From positions 1 to 8,705 of the forward strand of contig JBBSIF010000111.1 in assembly GCA_038232255.1 (NCBI GenBank): a DNA stretch of 8,705 bases, given 5' to 3'. Below are positions 6,851 through 8,705 of the stretch, in pieces. The notes below the pieces were generated by a model that was not told the DNA's origin, ran no database searches, and saw nothing but the letters and a program-made list of their open reading frames with translations. The first letter of the stretch is position 1, and each line of letters starts with the position of its first letter. Source of the DNA: JAWWPG01 sp038232255. Lineage in GTDB: Bacteria > Actinomycetota > Actinomycetes > Propionibacteriales > Nocardioidaceae. Made by a program: the position numbers and the translations under genes.

Positions 6851-6895
6851 CACGGATCGGCCCCCTTCCTCACACGAGGAAGGAGGCCGATCGTG
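6851..6895. terminator. Strong hairpin terminator between convergent genes
   Basis: The left arm at 6855-6871 and the right arm at 6876-6892 form a 17-bp stem with one mismatch around an ACAC loop. CAC (6851-6853) and GTG (6893-6895) add three pairs beyond a one-base bulge. The hairpin starts 3 bases after the fumarylacetoacetase stop and ends 9 bases before the PRC-barrel stop, so it can serve both genes. There is no good T-tract on either side, which is common in high-GC actinobacteria. Confidence 0.85.
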
Positions 6896-6903
6896 TGGTG
6901 TTC

Positions 6904-7713
6904 TCAGATGTCGGTGGTGCGGTCTGTCCCTGTCGTGCGGTCGGCCAGGGTCGAGTCGTTGTCCACATCGCCCTCGACCTCGATGCGCTCCTTGCGGACC
7001 TGCTCGCTGACGGTCTCCTCCGTGGTGACCGCGTCGGTTCCGAGTCGGACCCGCTCGACGGCTTCCGTGGTCTTCTGCACCACGGGCCGCTCCTCGTGGA
7101 GGACCACCTCGTGCTCTGCCTCGGTGATCTCGGGGCCGTCGAGGGCGTTGTCCCGGTTCGCGTCCGTGATGGGCTCACGCTCTAGCACGGCGCGCTCCTT
7201 CGTCACCGGCACCGCCTCGGTGACGTTCTCGGTCACGACGTACTTGCGCAGGCGCGCCCGACCGGCCTCCTCGGTTCGGGTGCCGACCTCGACGTGCTCC
7301 TCCGACAGCGTCATCGCGTCGTCGGTGCGCGGCGCGGTGTCCGTCGTGGTCGTCGTGTAGGCATCCTCCGTGTACGTCGTGTCCGTGTCGGTCATACCGG
7401 ACACGTTGATGCTGTAGTGGCGGTACAGCTCGCTCTCCTCGGTGGGCGACAGCTCTCCGTCAGACGCGATGCTCGGTGCGTTCTTGACGGTGTCCTTGTC
7501 GTAGGGAACCCGCAGCCCGTCGCCGGAGAACGAGGCCTCCTGCAGTGGCACGAAGCTCTCGCTCGTGCCCAAGAAGCCGGTGTTCACCGCTGCCCAGGCC
7601 GGCTGCCCCGTGGCGTTGTCGAGGTAGACCTGGCCGACTTTGCCGATCTTGTCGCCGTCGTTGTCGTACGCCGTCGAGCCGATGACCTGGTCGAGCTGGT
7701 TCTGGTCGAGCAT
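6904..7713 (-). CDS. PRC-barrel and DUF2382 (YsnF-like) stress protein
   Basis: A 269-residue hydrophilic, acidic protein with no signal peptide or membrane span. Residues 1-75 form a PRC-barrel-like domain (IGSTAYDNDGDKIGKVGQVY, then PAWAAVNTG and FVPLQEA). Residues 105-130 are a Thr/Asp-rich linker. Residues 134-248 are a DUF2382 region with two Glu/Val/Arg-rich repeats, seen in LRKYVVTENVTEAVPVTKER and in the later HEVVLHEERPVVQKTTEAVE. The tail (249-269) is Asp/Thr-rich. This architecture is common in Actinobacteria, where it is linked to general, osmotic or desiccation stress; its biochemical role is not established. The ATG at 7713 is supported by AAGGGAGTG about 6 bases upstream. It lies 58 bp downstream of the DUF6390-like gene on the same strand, with a possible promoter of its own. 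The domain call is firm; the stress role is by family association. Confidence 0.92.
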   Translation of the reverse strand: MLDQNQLDQVIGSTAYDNDGDKIGKVGQVYLDNATGQPAWAAVNTGFLGTSESFVPLQEASFSGDGLRVPYDKDTVKNAPSIASDGELSPTEESELYRHYSINVSGMTDTDTTYTEDAYTTTTTDTAPRTDDAMTLSEEHVEVGTRTEEAGRARLRKYVVTENVTEAVPVTKERAVLEREPITDANRDNALDGPEITEAEHEVVLHEERPVVQKTTEAVERVRLGTDAVTTEETVSEQVRKERIEVEGDVDNDSTLADRTTGTDRTTDI

Positions 7714-7753
7714 GAATCACTCCCTTGGTGGATTTACACGTGAAGGCTGAACT

Positions 7754-7759
7754 GTACCC
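7754..7759 (-). promoter_or_regulatory. Possible stress-sigma -10 element (GGGTAC)
   Basis: On the minus strand GGGTAC lies about 40 bases upstream of the PRC-barrel ATG. It resembles the -10 box of actinobacterial SigB/SigH-type promoters (GGGTAY). No matching GTTT-type -35 is visible 14-16 bases upstream. The overlapping TACAGT (7751-7756) would also fit a housekeeping -10. Either one would give the gene its own promoter. Confidence 0.3.
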
Positions 7760-7771
7760 GGACTGAGGGAG

Positions 7772-8557
7772 CTACCCGCCAGCGGCCGGTGGCCCCGGTG
7801 CAGCGGCCAGCAGGTGGTTGGTGATACCGAGCTGCCGGCGCTCGTAGTGCTCTGCAGCCGCAGCCTGGTCGGCGCTGAGGATGTCGCACACCCAGTCCCA
7901 GTGCACGGCCACCAGATCCCCGACCTCCACGCCGTAGAGCAGCGACTTGCCCTCGTGGCTCCATCGAACCGACAGCGGCTCGGTGGTGGATCCGACGGCG
8001 AGTCTGCTCCCGTCCCATTCCAGCCGGGCGGCATCGACGGTGGCCCTCGGGCCCTCGACGGCTGTCACGACAGCGGTGCGGATCCGGCACGAGTCCAGCA
8101 CCGACCGTGCCACGTCGCCCTGGCGCCCCAGCAGGCCGACCCACGGGTAGATCCCAAAGACGTGGAAGGCGTGGTGCGGAACGACTCCGGCGTCGATGTC
8201 GGGGATACCGCCGGTCCACTGACCACCCGACTGCCCGCGGAACCTCGCGCGCAGCCGGGCCAGGAACCAGCCGCTCTCGACCGACGTCAGCAGGTCGTTG
8301 CCGAGCCAGTAGGCCTCGACCACGCGGGGATCCAGCGGGTCGGTGATGCCGTTCGCCTGCGCGATCATCTCGAGGTAGACCCAGGCGCCCTCGAAGGCGC
8401 GAGCTCGGCGCGCTATCTCGCGCTCGGCCTCGGGCGAGCCGCTGACGAGCAGCCCGCCCGGGTCTGCGGGGCCGCAGTAGCCCAGCTCGTTCGGCGCGTA
8501 GGCGTACCGGGCGAAGAGATCGGCACCCGAGCTCCGCACCGCTGGAAAGTCGGTCAC
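7772..8557 (-). CDS. DUF6390-like protein of a hydrogenase-associated locus
   Basis: A 261-residue soluble protein that I associate from memory with the actinobacterial DUF6390 family; its biochemical function is unknown. Marked segments are LFARYAYAPNELGYCGPAD (14-32), FEGAWVYLEMIAQANGITD (55-73), EAYWLGNDLL (81-90), VPHHAFHVFGIYPWVGLLG (126-144) and GDLVAVHWDWVCDIL (213-227). The H128/H129/H132 cluster could bind metal, but that is speculation. A longer reading from ATG at 8683 would run 116 bases into hypE in another frame, and its extra residues look non-native. I therefore chose GTG at 8555-8557, 10 bases after the hypE stop; AGGG beside that stop is a weak ribosome site. GTG at 8537-8539 is an alternative. 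Tight linkage to hypE suggests a role connected with [NiFe]-hydrogenase assembly or regulation. Confidence 0.8.
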   Translation of the reverse strand: MTDFPAVRSSGADLFARYAYAPNELGYCGPADPGGLLVSGSPEAEREIARRARAFEGAWVYLEMIAQANGITDPLDPRVVEAYWLGNDLLTSVESGWFLARLRARFRGQSGGQWTGGIPDIDAGVVPHHAFHVFGIYPWVGLLGRQGDVARSVLDSCRIRTAVVTAVEGPRATVDAARLEWDGSRLAVGSTTEPLSVRWSHEGKSLLYGVEVGDLVAVHWDWVCDILSADQAAAAEHYERRQLGITNHLLAAAPGPPAAGG

Positions 8558-8567
8558 GAGCAGTGCC

Positions 8568-8705
8568 CTAGCAGATCCGGGGCAGCTGCTCACCGAGCGG
8601 CAGGTCGACCACCCGGGTGCCACCGAGTCCGGTCTGCGCCACGACCATTCCCGGGTGCTCCTCGACGCAGCTGCCGATGACACAGGCGTCCCGGCCGTAC
8701 TCGTG
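8568..8705 (-). CDS. hypE: HypE, hydrogenase maturation carbamoyl dehydratase (C-terminal fragment)
   Basis: Only the last 45 codons and the stop are in the window; the gene continues past the right edge. The fragment contains VIGSCVEEHPGMVV, then TGLGGTRVVDLPLGEQ, and ends LPRIC. The C-terminal PRIC tail is the hallmark of HypE. Its terminal cysteine receives a carbamoyl group from HypF, and HypE dehydrates it to a thiocyanate, the source of the cyanide ligands of the [NiFe]-hydrogenase iron. The preceding GG-R-VD-GEQ pattern matches the usual HypE C-terminus. The stop is 10 bases from the start of the downstream DUF6390-like gene, so they are probably co-transcribed. Identification rests on this short but distinctive end. 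Confidence 0.87.
   Translation of the reverse strand, partial: HEYGRDACVIGSCVEEHPGMVVAQTGLGGTRVVDLPLGEQLPRIC

Noticed and set aside
7320..7390. Thr/Asp-rich low-complexity stretch in the PRC-barrel gene considered as a tandem DNA repeat.
   Set aside because: The bases are degenerate and have no constant unit. It is better read as a flexible linker between two protein domains.
7737..7742. CACGTG palindrome in the leader of the PRC-barrel gene.
   Set aside because: Six-base palindromes are common, and flanking symmetry is poor.
7720..7771. CTCCCT near the stop of the DUF6390-like gene could pair with AGGGAG in the ribosome site of the PRC-barrel gene.
   Set aside because: Only six base pairs across a loop of about 40 bases, without further complementarity. 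Not enough to claim a regulatory structure.

Overview
This 8.7 kb window is high-GC DNA with strong G/C preference at third codon positions, frequent GTG starts and tightly packed genes. It looks like chromosomal DNA of an actinobacterium. That placement rests on composition and on gene families I associate with Actinobacteria; I cannot name a genus. I see no insertion sequence, phage gene, tRNA, rRNA or CRISPR array, and no gene-free stretch longer than about 160 bases.

Left block, plus strand (159-3490): a MoxR/magnesium-chelatase-like AAA+ ATPase is followed 2 bases later by a von Willebrand factor A (VWA) protein with an intact MIDAS motif. They form a likely two-gene operon of the ATPase-plus-VWA type, probably a chaperone or metal-insertion-like machine with unknown client. 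The ATPase has a four-cysteine insert between Walker A and Walker B.

Middle block (3503-6848): a tyrosine/phenylalanine catabolic locus arranged divergently. Homogentisate 1,2-dioxygenase runs on the minus strand. On the plus strand are an unrecognised 279-residue protein and fumarylacetoacetase, separated by 1 base. About 54 bp between the divergent genes hold overlapping candidate promoters, a perfect 12-bp palindrome and an outer inverted repeat. The dioxygenase has no ATG, GTG or TTG at the position where homology and a strong Shine-Dalgarno place the start; the codon there is ATC. The pathway normally needs maleylacetoacetate isomerase between the two recognised enzymes. No glutathione-type isomerase is visible, and the unrecognised protein sits exactly where that step would be encoded.

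Right block, minus strand (6904-8705): from the right edge inward lie the last 45 residues of HypE (ending in the diagnostic PRIC cysteine tail), a 261-residue protein I associate with the actinobacterial DUF6390 family, and a PRC-barrel/DUF2382 stress-type protein. HypE implies a [NiFe]-hydrogenase maturation locus to the right of the window. A 17-bp-stem hairpin separates the convergent fumarylacetoacetase and PRC-barrel genes.
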